DNA of 64,000 nucleotides, taken from contig OW386537.1 of assembly GCA_936435175.1 (NCBI GenBank), forward strand, positions 12,309,537-12,373,536. Reading direction: 5' to 3'. The translations under genes were made by a program, and so were the position numbers. Position 1 is the stretch's first letter; every line of letters starts with the position of its first letter. Source of the stretch: Glyphotaelius pellucidus. Lineage: Eukaryota > Arthropoda > Insecta > Trichoptera > Limnephilidae. Below are positions 34,803 through 45,300 of this stretch, one piece after another. Under the pieces are notes generated by a model. The model saw only the letters and a list, made by a program, of their open reading frames with translations. It was not told the DNA's origin and ran no database searches.

Positions 34803-35543
34803 ATCTCAATGTATTATGGATTAGGACATAAAAAATGAAATCCATTTCAAATTGATGAGTTCATTAACCTAATATTGCATCGCTCTCCAGAACAGTCCGA
34901 CGTGAAAATCTAATCATTCTGTTAAGGTACACACCTTCCAATTTCACCGTTTTCCTTAAACTGTTATTCTTTCTCAATTTTTGCATGTCTGCTTGTGATC
35001 AGCCGAATACAGTCCCACACGTCTGGTATTTCTCATCGATCACAGGTTGTGAAAATTGTCCCTGGCCGTGTTGCCAGTAGCACATTTATTTGACCGTCAA
35101 CTGTCAAGAGCCTCTAATTCAATACGCAATGTTTGTGTCGGCTATGAACGCAGCTTACGACTTGACTTTAACAATTTTGGCAGTTTAAGGAACATTAATT
35201 AATAAACATGCTACCAACATTACCACATATAACTACGAGTGTGATAGGTCTTATGACTCATTCGGTAAAATATTCAGTGTTGTGGATACGAAATAGACAT
35301 GTACCTTGGGCTTGGGCGTACTATTAATTCTGTTGGAACAGTCGCACTAGACGTTAGGCAAAGTCAAGCTGTTAGTCAAAATCATTCACGAACATCCTCA
35401 AGCCAGTTGATACGGCTTTTGATCGTCGATGTAAATTTTTAACATGTAATTACAGACCCAATATTCAATGTAAATAATGTGTTTATATAACTGTTACACT
35501 GAAAACACAATATTTTGATCTAGCTCTCAGGTTTATACAATTA
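34803..35543. other. Spacer
   Basis: Nothing recognised. Confidence 0.4.
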
Positions 35544-36342
35544 CTAACTTTTACCCGCGGCTTCGCTCGTATGGCATAAAAGGAAAATTACTGTAGCGCT
35601 TGCACTTATCAATAATCCCCCCTCCCCTCACCCTCACCCCCTCTCCCCTCCCGCATTCCATACACTATTTCCCGGTACATTCAGTTTTCAAACAGCTCGC
35701 GTGTAACATAAGTTTCATAAAGCCAGAACTCACCAGCAGTAAAAAAAAAAAATATCCAATTTGGTGCAGTTGTTCGGAAGTTATGCGCGTACAAACTTTT
35801 TTATTTATAAAGATTCATTTATTTTTTTTTTGAATTTATTTTTTATTGAATAATAAAAGATACAATATAATAAAATAAAACAAAACAATCTTAATTAAAT
35901 AATTTCAATTCCCGGTTAGTTGTGAATTCTTACTATTTTTTTTATGTTCTCCCAAAATAAGCATAATATGCTTGTGTGTGTATGAGAGGAGGTATTATTT
36001 GTTAAGTTATTTAGAATTTTTTATTGCTGTTTTTATTAAGTTTAAATTAATATTGACTACGATTTCCCGCAAATATATCAACATCGTTTCCACGGCAACG
36101 ATTTGTTTTCTGACGTTAGCAATAACTCGCTTTTGTTAGCGACAGAAAACGTAAAATAAATATAATATACTATTATTTCATAACGCCAGTGCTTACCATT
36201 ATATATAGCGCATAGCCTATATTACTTGCATATAATGTAGCTTTCTATTGGTGAAAGAATTTTTAAAATCGGTTTATTGGTTTATGCGTGAAAGCGTAAC
36301 AAACAAACATACGCAGTTTCGCATTTATAATATAAGTATGGA
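35544..36342 (-). mobile_element. Helitron-like element, copy 4
   Basis: Minus-strand copy: start TCCATACTTATATTATAAAT (at 36342), end 'cgaagccgcgggtaaaag' followed by TTAG in place of CTAG at 35544-35547. Shares 'ttttgttagcgacagaaaac', 'ccacggcaacgat' and the C-rich block followed by 'ccgcattccatac'. More diverged than copies 1-3, so older. Confidence 0.7.
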
Positions 36343-37069
36343 TAACTGGTAGTTCTATGAACAGTTGCCCCAGCATAAAAAAAATGTTTATTTTTTTCAG
36401 ATCCAAAAGTTCTTCTGAAATCATAAAATTTGTAAGTAGGTACTTAAAAATCTACCTATTTAATTTTACACCACAAAAAATTTTACGTAAGATTTTTTTT
36501 TAATTTCAAATAAGGTAAAACACAATTTATCCAAAGAAACGATTCCTTTTTCAAACTTTCTTCAAGCAGGTATATAGAAAAGCTCAATCAAAGTTAGCCA
36601 CCTGGTAAGTAAGATTTGTTTGAATAATAAGGTGAACGGAGCAGATTTTCGAAAGTACAAACAGATTTACTGACAGATAAAATGCCAAACGGTCGAGTTA
36701 AAACAAAACTTTGCAACGTTTAATCAATTATATTTTCATGTATAGAAAATGCAGAAAATTTTAAACTGAATTTTGATAATAAAGTAGGTAACCTTAAATT
36801 CTTTAAAAATTAAAATTTAATTTTTGAAAAAGTTTTTAATTTGGATATTTATTATAAACAGTAAGTGTGAAAATAGTTTGTTTACAATAGTAATTTGTTT
36901 ACAATATTAAGTTAACAAATATTTTGGAATAACGGTAAGTAACGGTTGAATATTTTGCCAGAATGATTACCGAAAAATATTTTGTTACAGTGTATCTCTA
37001 GTCAATTTACCACGCACTCTATCTCTCCTACACTTGCCTGAAACGCCATCACATTTGAATTTCGTAATA
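36343..37069. other. AT-rich spacer
   Basis: Nothing recognised; a 3' splice-like 'tattttgttacag' lies at about 36979-36991, upstream of the candidate exon at 37070. Confidence 0.35.
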
Positions 37070-37211
37070 ATGGCGAAACACAGTTTTGTAAGGAAATATT
37101 GGCCGAAATTATGCCTATATTGGATCACGAAACACGCTCACCAGGCACTTCTTGTGTTATTATTTATTCTATGGGTTATAACCAGTGGCGTGCACAAAGT
37201 CGTTAATCATG
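37070..37211 (+). CDS. Candidate first coding exon of a membrane protein
   Basis: ATG at 37070 in a good insect start context (aataATGG) opens 47 codons and ends at a consensus donor (CATG/GTAAGC, 37212). The peptide has a basic N-terminus (KHSFVRKYWPKLCLYW) and one strong hydrophobic segment (QALLVLLFILWVITSGV, about residues 25-41), fitting a signal anchor or first membrane span. No partner exon could be found in the window, and I do not recognise the protein. Support is the start context, donor and membrane segment only. Confidence 0.35.
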
Positions 37212-37584
37212 GTAAGCAGAATGAAACACAACGAATTCATTGATATTAAATAAAAAAAAAACTTACCACCAAGTATTATCGTTAATAAACATACAATATT
37301 ATGACGACCCAAATTAATATAGCGTTACCTCTTTTGGATAGGGTTCTAACTGACATATTTAAAAAAAATGACCTTTGAATGCCAAAGCATGTCTTTTGCT
37401 CATTTATATACCCAAAATAATTTTCAGAACCACCCGTGTTGTATTTTCGTAGATATATGTATGACAAAGTTCTAACATCAAGCATTTTCAATAATAATTC
37501 ATTTGACAAGGTTCTAACTACACTTACACTCTACATTTTTCTTGTATCTGTCAGTTGATCTTAAATAAGAGGCGCATTATGGTT

Positions 37585-38021
37585 CGTCACTTCATTTGGA
37601 TAGGGTTCTAACTATGCCTTATCATTTTCTAAGGTTTCTAAGTTTCCAAAGACGAATTCTCGTAATCTATTTAACAATTTTGGTTAAAGTATTTTAATGG
37701 AAAATATTTAAATAGGACGAGGCCCTAGCTTGGAATTGCATTAGGGAAATGTAATTAGAACCTTGTGCAATGAATTATTATGCCTAAGCTGGTTGCACAG
37801 GGTTCTATTTGCATGTTTAGGTATGTTCTAAAAGGGTAAATATACGCCCTATTCAAATAATTTCCTTTAAAATATGTTCAATTAAAATACGTTAAACAAT
37901 TTTCAACTTCAAAATCGGAAATTGGTAAATAGATTATGAGAAATCGTCTTTGCAAACTTTGACACCTCATATCTCAGAACAAGCTGAAGTGAAGTTAGAA
38001 CCCTATCCAAATGAAGTGACG
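37585..38021. mobile_element. MITE with 29-bp perfect TIRs
   Basis: CGTCACTTCATTTGGATAGG followed by GTTCTAACT at 37585-37613 is matched exactly in inverted form at 37993-38021; total 437 bp. Related 'ggatagggttctaact' pieces lie at about 37336-37351 and 'aggttctaacta' at 37509, pointing to a second, broken copy just upstream. No coding frame. The flanks show no clear target duplication. Confidence 0.8.
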
Positions 38022-38042
38022 ATATTGTCACTCTTTCGTTAG

Positions 38043-38300
38043 TTATCCTAATTGACAGAGGCACCAATAGATGGCATTAATTGCTGCATTTGGTAATGGT
38101 ACGCCAAAAGGCATGGCCTTTTTCGGCACTAACACAAACGAATCGTCCCTTGAATGCACTTGGCTCCCGTGTTTATTTTTCGTGTAGAAAACTTGAATAT
38201 CATGCCGTGTAGGGACGTAATTTTGAGTTCCTGATCCTGCGCAGAAAAGTCCCACAATCGACTGCGCTGCAAACCGTCGTCTTACTTTAGCGAACTTCAC
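38043..38300 (-). other. Unidentified open frame
   Basis: An 85-codon minus-strand frame in a less AT-rich patch, bounded by two 'ctgcgcag' motifs (about 38240 and 38312). It has no recognised domain and could be chance. Confidence 0.15.
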
Positions 38301-38806
38301 CTTTCTGCGCAGGGTCTGGTTATTACAATGTGCGCTCTTCGGCGGTCAACTTACGACTGCTAAAAACTTAAAAACAATCTTCGGTGCCAAAAATATGGTC
38401 GCGTGCTTTACCTCCAGCTCGTCAAAATGAAACCCAGATTTTACGTTGGGGAAATTCTATCAATTTTGATGACTATGGCTGTAACCTAATCATTATTTTT
38501 TAAATTTATGTTATGTTATCAACTTGTTAGTGTTCCATATAAAAAAAGTCTGAAAAATATGTATTATTTTGAATATGAGAAAAAATTGAGGTTATCAATT
38601 CTAACGCAATATTTGTAATACTTGTAATATAGCATGTCATCATAGCACTAATGATTTACTTGCAATCTCATGACGTTGCACAAACCTCTTCCCCATTCCA
38701 TTACATCTTATAACTAACTACAAACATGACTATGCATGGATTTAAAACAATTTCCAGTGTTTGGGAATGGAGAAATATTTAAGAAGTTTAATCCTGATGT
38801 AAACTC
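38301..38806. other. Spacer
   Basis: Nothing recognised. Confidence 0.4.
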
Positions 38807-39090
38807 GAATCTAATTTCCATTTAATGATTTAACGATTTCCATTCAATGATTTCCGATTTTTATTTAATGATTTAACGATTTCTATTTAATGATTTAAAA
38901 ATTTCTATTTATTGATTTAACGATGTCCATTCAATGTTTTAACGATTTAACGATTTTCATTTAATGATTTGAACATTTCCATTTAATGATTTAAACATTT
39001 CAATTTTTTTAACAATTTCTTTTTATTGAATAACGATGTCCATTCAATGATTTAATGATTTCCATTTCATGATTTAACCATTTCCATTAT
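38807..39090 (+). repeat. Minisatellite, about 22-bp degenerate unit
   Basis: Twelve or so imperfect units of 'tttaatgatttaacgatttc' / 'cattcaatgatttaacgatg' type in direct order, varying in length from 18 to 27 bp. Confidence 0.85.
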
Positions 39091-39915
39091 TCAAAATATT
39101 TTGAATGCTTTCAATTTATTCAATTACAAAAAAGTAATTTATTGTACACAATTATTATTCTACTGCCCTGAAAGAGGCATGGTTGGGCAAATCGATGAAG
39201 TCATGTTAACTTCTTTTTTTTTTTAATTTTCAAAAAACAAGTTTTTTGGAGAACAAAAGTTATATTTTGCATGTACAATAGCTCAAGTACGAAAATAAGG
39301 TATATTATTGTTTTCAAGCGTCAGTTTAAGGTGTAAAATAAATACCTACATACCTACCTAACCTACTAAACCAGCTATACCTAGTCAAGTAACGCACGCG
39401 TTGCAAAATTTTAGCTTTAATACTATTATGCGTACACTCCATTAACAATTTTTTTGAAAGTAATTAAGATAATGTATTCTAGGGGCTACAATTTAAACTT
39501 AATTTTTTTATTCAGTTATCGAGCACGTCTACAATAAATATTAATAACAGAATAAAATAAGTAAAAATGTATAGTTAGATATAAAAACGTCATTTAACGA
39601 AAGAAAATGGGCAAAAATATAATAAGAATAAGTCAAGTAACATATAATAATGCAGAAAAACGAACTTTCAAGTTCATTTACCTCGTAACAATGGTTTTAT
39701 TAGCAATATTGAGTGCGGTTAGGAAAGCAAAACATTTTTTAAGAAAGAAATGAGTTTTACACCAGTAAAATAATTTAGGCAGGGTTTCTTTCTATGCGAA
39801 TGAAATGTTTTGCATTTGCGTTCCGAAATAAAGTGGTAAATATTCCGAGCAAAAATGCTAAACTTTTTCCATAGATATAAAACATTTTAGTCGTAACCAA
39901 ATTGTAAACTATATT
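39091..39915. other. AT-rich spacer
   Basis: Nothing recognised. Confidence 0.4.
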
Positions 39916-39994
39916 ATTATGTATTTAATTAACGAAGACAATATTAGCGAAACTCAATCGAAAATCTGAAATAGAAAAATCAGAAAAAGATGCG

Positions 39995-40067
39995 GTCACA
40001 TCTAGGAATCTAACTCAGGAACTTAGCTTTGCCCGTGTGGTGTTCTACCACTAAGCTAACGTTTCCT
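39995..40067 (-). repeat. tRNA-like block of cassette 1
   Basis: Minus strand: A box 'tagcttagtggtagaac', T-arm region 'ctgagttagattcctag'. The D-arm is good, but the B box is damaged (GTTAGATTC for GTTCGATTC), so it is a decayed version of the block in cassette 2. Confidence 0.5.
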
Positions 40068-40382
40068 TATCCAATTCAGTCGTATTTAACTGAATCATAC
40101 TTCTATGAAGAAATACCTTTTTAATTGGCTGCTAACTTTATGTATGATTGCAAGATTCAAACCCGAACTAAATGCTATCTAGTTAGTGTCTTGGATAAAT
40201 TTTTATCCATATTTATTTTTAAGATGCGACATCTATTGACTTTTATGCAAGTCTTGGATGAATATTTATTTTTATTTCAACGTAATGAGTGAAACCTCAA
40301 ATTGTAATATTTAATTAAATGAAGACAATATTATCGAAACTCAATCGAAAATCTGAAACAGAAAAATCAGAAAAAGATACGG

Positions 40383-40451
40383 TCAAATCTAGGAATCGAA
40401 CCCGCAGGACCTTTGCAAGGGCTGTGCTCTACCACTAAGCTAATGTGTCCC
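40383..40451 (-). repeat. tRNA-like block of cassette 2 (Ala-like)
   Basis: Minus strand: 'ttagcttagtggtagagcac' (D arm, A box), anticodon-arm 'cccttgcaaagg' with TGC at the anticodon position, and B box 'gcgggttcgattcc'. Resembles insect tRNA-Ala in the D arm and anticodon, but the acceptor ends pair poorly. Directly beside it (40455-40489) the first half is duplicated. Confidence 0.5.
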
Positions 40452-40962
40452 TATCACTGTGCTCTACCACTGAGCTAATGTGTCCCTATCCCATTCGGTC
40501 ATATTTAACTGTATCATACTTCGACTAAGAACTACCAACATTATCTTCATTTTCTTAACGCATATTTTTATTGGCTGCTATCTTTATGTATGATTGCAAG
40601 GTTCAACCCGAACTAAATGCTATCTAGATAGTGTCTTGGAAAAACTTACCTTTTTTATTTAAAATGCGACATCTATTGACTTTTCTGCAAGACTAAAATG
40701 AATATTTGTTTTTTTAACTTAACGAGTAAAACTTCAAATTGTGATAGTTAATTAATGAAGGCAATATTATAATTTAAAGTTTTACTCATTATGTTAAAAA
40801 AAAGTAATCTGTATAATATTATTATGCGGAAGAGGTTTTTTTGCAAGCAGAGCCAAAAAAAAGTAAAGTAACTTTTTACAGGTCGTCTCGGCATCGGTAC
40901 GTTATCAGTGAAACAAATGTCGCATTTTCCATTGAATATAATGACCGGTTAAACCGAACGAT

Positions 40963-41205
40963 TTTGAAGTGAAAACTTCTTTAGCACCGTTGTGATTTGA
41001 AACTCGATGAAACGAAAAAAGCGACACTAAAAAGAGACAAACACATAAGTCTATAGGATTTAGCCTGCGAGCGAATAAAATAGTATAGTCAGTCGTTTTC
41101 TCTTCGTGCGGTGCTTCATAGCCTGTTGGTCTCTTCTTTGTGCTCCACACTCTTGTCTACTTTAGTTTTCTGAAAGTTTCACCCCAACCGCATATGAACT
41201 GCACA
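40963..41205 (+). repeat. Dispersed repeat G, copy 2
   Basis: Direct-orientation match to 15213-15440 across about 230 bp with an insertion of about 30 bp in the middle. Confidence 0.7.
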
Positions 41206-41242
41206 CTTGTATTTTTTTAAACTTCTGTGAAAACTTCGATTA

Positions 41243-41652
41243 CATAGAGCGAGTTAACAAGCTACTAGCCGGTAAGTTTAAAAGCGGGTGAATCGGCGAG
41301 TGAGATTGTCATGACACACAAAACTGTCTACTCGCTCAGTTGCGACAGTAGCAGCTAAAATAACAACTCTCGCGCCAACCAATTCGGTCGACATTTTGTA
41401 AAAAACTTGAGCTCGCAGCTAGCGCCACACGTTAGCCAGTAGCGAGAATTAATCTCCCGCGCGAACTAATTCTGACAGTTACGAAATCAGATGTTGGTAG
41501 GCCGCCATCTTGAGCGAGTAGCGAGTAAAGTTGACCACCTTTCAACTTTTTTCGTAGATTATCCGCTATCTGCTAGTTAACAAGTAATACACTTAGCGAG
41601 TTTACTAACAGATAGTGAATTTCCCAGATAGTAGCTTGTAAACACGCTCAAT
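41243..41652. mobile_element. MITE with imperfect about 28-bp TIRs
   Basis: Left end 'catagagcgagttaacaagc' + 'tacta' at 41243-41267 corresponds to right end 'tagtagcttgtaaacacgct' + 'caatg' at 41629-41653. Interior less AT-rich, no frame. Short inner repeats ('gctagttaacaagtaa', 'agcgagttt') echo the ends. Confidence 0.7.
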
Positions 41653-42265
41653 GTCATCAAGGGTTAAGAAACTTGGCTTTTGCACACAATCGTACGTTTT
41701 AATGCAGATATCCTCCCGGACTTGGAATCTCCAAAGACCGGATATTAGGGCGGAAACAGTGCAAGGCTGTGACAATCGACTGGAAACTATCAAAGTAGTA
41801 GCGATCGTTATTACTAAGAACACTTTATATTTGACAATTTATCAGAAAATGTTACCACTATGTATCCAGTCATGCGTAACTTTTTATCATCCACGACACA
41901 CCAAACTCTTCCCACAATTCTGAGGTACACCATAAGCAAAAAGAGTATAAAAATTGAATACTTAAGTTTAAATTTTTTACATTTATTTCTTTCACACATA
42001 CACAAGAGCAACTAAACCCAGATTGACCATTTTTTTCTGAAACCGGGAAAAAATTCTCAAAAAACTCGACATCCGCATCTGCCGGTGAGACAGGCATAGA
42101 AAACAAACCATTTTAGTATTTATTTTCAAGATTAAAAATTATTATAATATATATATATAAACTTGCGTATTCACAGAGGGGAAAAATCATTCTATTTTTC
42201 TGACAACTGTAAAATAGATTTTATATATAGTGCCAATTTTGATATTGATGTCTATAATTTATACA
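41653..42265. other. Spacer
   Basis: Nothing recognised; (AT)n near 42150. Confidence 0.4.
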
Positions 42266-42536
42266 GGATGTCCGGGGATAAAGTGCACTTCGGGAGGTGA
42301 TTCTACATGACAGTCCAAGTAAAAAGATCATCAACTTTTTTTCTAAATTCCCACGTTTTAAGGCAGTTTTCGTATAAAAAAGTTGAAATGTTTGCATAAA
42401 AAAAATAATATTCCTCTAACGAAAAAATATTTTCTACGTTTGGGGTTAAAAAAATTGGAAAAAAATTATTTATATTTTTAACTTCTACCATCATGCAGAA
42501 TCACCTCCCGAAGTTTATGCATTTTACTCCTGGACA
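42266..42536. mobile_element. MITE with about 45-bp imperfect TIRs
   Basis: Left 'ggatgtccggggataaagtg' and 'cttcgggaggtgattctaca' (42266-42308) match the right end, 'tgcagaatcacctcccgaag' and 'gcattttactcctggaca' (42494-42536), in inverted form. 271 bp, no frame. The inner part also pairs (aaaaagttga / tcaacttttt). Confidence 0.8.
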
Positions 42537-43135
42537 CATAACAATGATTGGACTTATTATATTATGTATCACTTGTGATTATTTACGTCTCTTGTTTCTA
42601 TTTCTATTATATATATATCCCGTGAGATGAAAAATCACGGGATATTCAACTAAGGAACTTCAGTTGTTTTTTAGTTTTTTTTTTTAAATCAGTAATGATC
42701 TTCTAACTTAAGAACCATTTTTTTATTGTTACGCTTAGAATAAATTTCAAAGTTTTAATTTTTTTAATTGGGTCTCCCGAAATCGCACCAAATCTGGGGT
42801 TGCCGTGTGTTTCGTCGCCAGCCACTAAATACCTCGTGTTTTATTTCAACTGTATTTTGTTTGGCGGCGTCGAGAGTCGAGACTTCTTTATATTCTTAAG
42901 TTTAACCGCTTTTAATATTGAAGGTGAAATTGAGAGCATCTTATCAGTTGTTGTATTCAACCAAAGTGCAAAAATACACGTGATGTTACCGCATCTGATA
43001 AACAATTTACCAGTGTTCCAAAACTTGCATTACGACGAAAAAAAAATGCATCGTATGACGTGTAAACAACATACTGATATTTAATAAAGTAATCCTGCTC
43101 ATAGCGACAATACTTCTTCTCAAGAGGGTTTTTCA
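42537..43135. other. Spacer
   Basis: Nothing recognised. Confidence 0.4.
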
Positions 43136-43375
43136 TCGCTGAGGATCGTGACCCCTGCTCCAATTTCCATGGTAGACAAGGCTCTCAAGACACTCCTGGC
43201 GTCCTACGCTGCGTGGAGGGCCAACTACACCCTGTGTCAGACGCCAGTCATACTTGGTCATTCCAGCGCATTGGTGACCTTCCCTTTCTTCTACTGCCTT
43301 CCATTTTGCCATTAACAATGAGGTTTTCCATTTCCTCGGTTTGGCGAGTGTAAAGTATCTTAAGAGGGAATAACC
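43136..43375 (-). pseudogene. LINE C-terminal relic (GRGRSPxRW type)
   Basis: Minus-strand reading contains MENLIVNGKMEGSRRKGRSP followed by MRWNDQV and a stop, then in another frame WSRGHDPQR. The sequence 'GK..G.R.RGR...RW.DQ' followed by a terminal 'DPQ' is standard at the C-terminus of several LINE families, different from the Jockey-like relics elsewhere. Stops and a frame change show decay. Confidence 0.6.
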
Positions 43376-43403
43376 AGACAAACCCGAAAATATGTCATTT
43401 TCA

Positions 43404-43598
43404 AATCAAATTTCAGACAAAAGCGTTCATTCGTTGAAAAGTTATATTTAGACAAACACGTGAGGATTCGTACTGGAAAAAAATCAAGTATTTTATTGCA
43501 GTTATTCATGTACACAAAAGTCACATTAAGACGGCACGTATTGACTCACACTGAAAGAAACCACTCCAACGTTCCGAATGCAACCATTCGCGTTAGAT
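43404..43598 (+). pseudogene. C2H2 zinc-finger relic
   Basis: Two neighbouring frames give KAFIR, then LYLDKHVRIRTGKKS and KVTLRRHVLTHTERNHSNVP. These fit tandem C2H2 fingers: the H...H of one finger, the linker TGEKP (here TGKKS), and a second helix with LRRHVLTHTER. The paired cysteines are partly lost and there are a stop and a frameshift. Likely a dead copy or processed fragment of a zinc-finger transcription factor gene. Confidence 0.55.
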
Positions 43599-44108
43599 TA
43601 TATTCAATATTGTCTCTGATTGAATATTCTCTTCAGTTAAGGCAGTATACCTCAATGTAAGACGGTAAGGATTCATTGCAAGTTTAGCCGCCATCCTCGG
43701 ATTAGTCCGGTTTTGAGAAATATTTATTGTTTTGTGCGCATAACTCGTTATGTGGGTGTTTATGAGAAGGGACATGGCACGCCGGTTGCGGAGCTCTGTT
43801 GTAATCGAAGAAAGCAACAACCCAAGCTGTGCGGGTGATTTTCAAACAGATATAAACTTAGTCTTCCGACTTGAAAAAGCATAAATTATTATGGTCATAT
43901 TTTAATCCGGCTCCTTTTTTAAACTTGCCAGCGACAATTATAATATCACCCAATTCGTGTATGCAATAAGCGATGATTAGATATCGACCAATAATTAAAG
44001 TCAACGTATAAAAAAACAGTAATTTCAACAAGAAAAAAATTATTGTAAACTGCTTACAATATTCAAGAATTGATGAGCTTTCTGGAATACGAACCTGGGA
44101 CTACTGTG
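43599..44108. other. Spacer
   Basis: Nothing recognised. Confidence 0.4.
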
Positions 44109-44464
44109 CAGAAGCGTAGCTAGCATGGGTGACACCCGGAGCGGATAATGTGGTGTCACCTTCCCCTAAAAAATTAACTATCCAATCCACTTACCTTGTT
44201 TTTTTTAACACTAACAGGATAACAAATTTTTCAACAACCAATAGGTAATAATGCCCTTCACGAGTTCACGTCAATCACGAGAATGACAGGTGACAAGCGA
44301 GGAATATATCAGGGGAATCCCCAACCGAGCAATAGTTAGAGCTAGGAACGAAAATATAAATAACAGACCGCGTTCTTGTGTAAAATATTTTTGTGACAAT
44401 ATTCTTCGTATTCTTCCTCATCGAGGCGGGCCGCCCCCACTGCACTCCCCCAGCTACGCAACTG
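44109..44464. mobile_element. Short TIR element (hAT-like ends)
   Basis: CAGAAGCGTAGCTAG at 44109-44123 and its near inverse CAGCTACGCAACTG at 44451-44464. Interior starts and ends GC-rich ('gtgacacccggagcgg', 'gcgggccgcccccactgc'), with an AT-rich middle. The outer CAG...CTG and 'GCGTAGCT' are typical of many hAT-type MITEs. The 8 bp on either side (ctactgtg / ctccgtgc) are only partly alike. Confidence 0.5.
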
Positions 44465-45006
44465 CTCCGTGCACTATTCACAAACAAAAAATGATTCATA
44501 ACTCAGATAATTTATGCAAAAAATTCTAAAAGAAATTATTCACAAGCTATAATAGCATAATTACGAGTTGTTGGTAATTCTAAGCCCACAAACAGTAGGC
44601 AGCTAATACGGATTTCAAAATCGTTAATAACTTACAACATAATTTTTATTATGTTGCCAAACAACGAAAAAGAGTTGATACCTTGAAGTGCGTACATTCC
44701 AAGCGAAGTAAAATTATTTTCACTCTTCTTCGTTGACTTCGTTATTTGGTAGATTATTTAAAAAAGTAAAATAATTTTGTTCACAAACAAATGATTAAAA
44801 AGAACTCCGTGATAAATTTGATTAAGTCGGTGATTCCCAAAGCTGGCGATATCCTCTTCACTTGGAGGCGCCGAAGAGATTCAAGTGGATGGTGGCCAAA
44901 ATATAACAGTGAGGGTGAGGCTTGGAAATAAGAAGGCGCTGCATATTAATTACTTAACTAAAATATGTTTAAATATTAAGTGTTCTGTTTTAAAGGGTTC
45001 CATGCC
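44465..45006. other. Spacer
   Basis: Nothing recognised. Confidence 0.4.
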
Positions 45007-45186
45007 AACTTAGAATAAAGTCAACTCAACACCTCTTTGAAAAGTCATTAAAAGCTATGAAAAAAATAATTTTAAAATAGCCCATAACCCTAACCTAACG
45101 TATCCTATTTAACCAATTTTCAATAATTTTTTTCATCACTCTTAATGACTTTTCTGAGGTGGTTCTGAGTTGTTTCATTCTGACTT
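45007..45186. mobile_element. MITE family D, copy 1
   Basis: About 180 bp with TIRs of about 45 bp ('caactcaacacctctttgaa' + 'aagtcattaaaag' against 'cttaatgacttttctgaggt'). Homologous end to end with 59151-59326. It sits beside, and probably in, a LINE RT relic. Confidence 0.75.
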
Positions 45187-45189
45187 GTC

Positions 45190-45300
45190 CGGTCACCGTT
45201 CGAAAGATAGCTTATAAACCAATGCAACATATGTATTTCTACATGAATAGCGTGACGAACTTTGTCGAACGCTTTGCTGAAGTCAGTGTGTGAATGAGTC
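45190..45300 (-). pseudogene. LINE reverse transcriptase fragment
   Basis: Reads TDFSKAFDKVRHAI then HMLHWFISYLSNGDRTSQ: the catalytic motif A (x-DFSKAFD) and the following '...L.W..SYL..R.Q' of LINE RTs. Only 37 codons remain. Confidence 0.65.

Larger units (their letters stand above)
39916..40790 (-). repeat. Tandem tRNA-like cassettes (two units plus partial third)
   Basis: The marker 'gaagacaatatta' occurs at 39934, 40321 and (as gaaggcaatatta) 40757, giving periods of 387 and 436 bp. Each full unit has: that marker, 'cgaaactcaatcgaaaatct', 'cagaaaaatcagaaaaagat', a tRNA-like block read on minus, 'tatttaactg.atcatactt', 'aaatgctatctag.tagtgtc', 'tgcgacatctattgactttt', and 'gagt.aaac.tcaaattgt' leading into the next unit. 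The same order of flanks surrounds a different tRNA-like block at 53.4 kb. No protein frame. Confidence 0.75.

Noticed and set aside
35600..35833. 77-codon frame with repeated prolines
   Set aside because: Lies in the C-rich block of a Helitron-like copy; low-complexity translation.
42140..42165. AT dinucleotide run as a regulatory element
   Set aside because: Ordinary microsatellite in AT-rich DNA.
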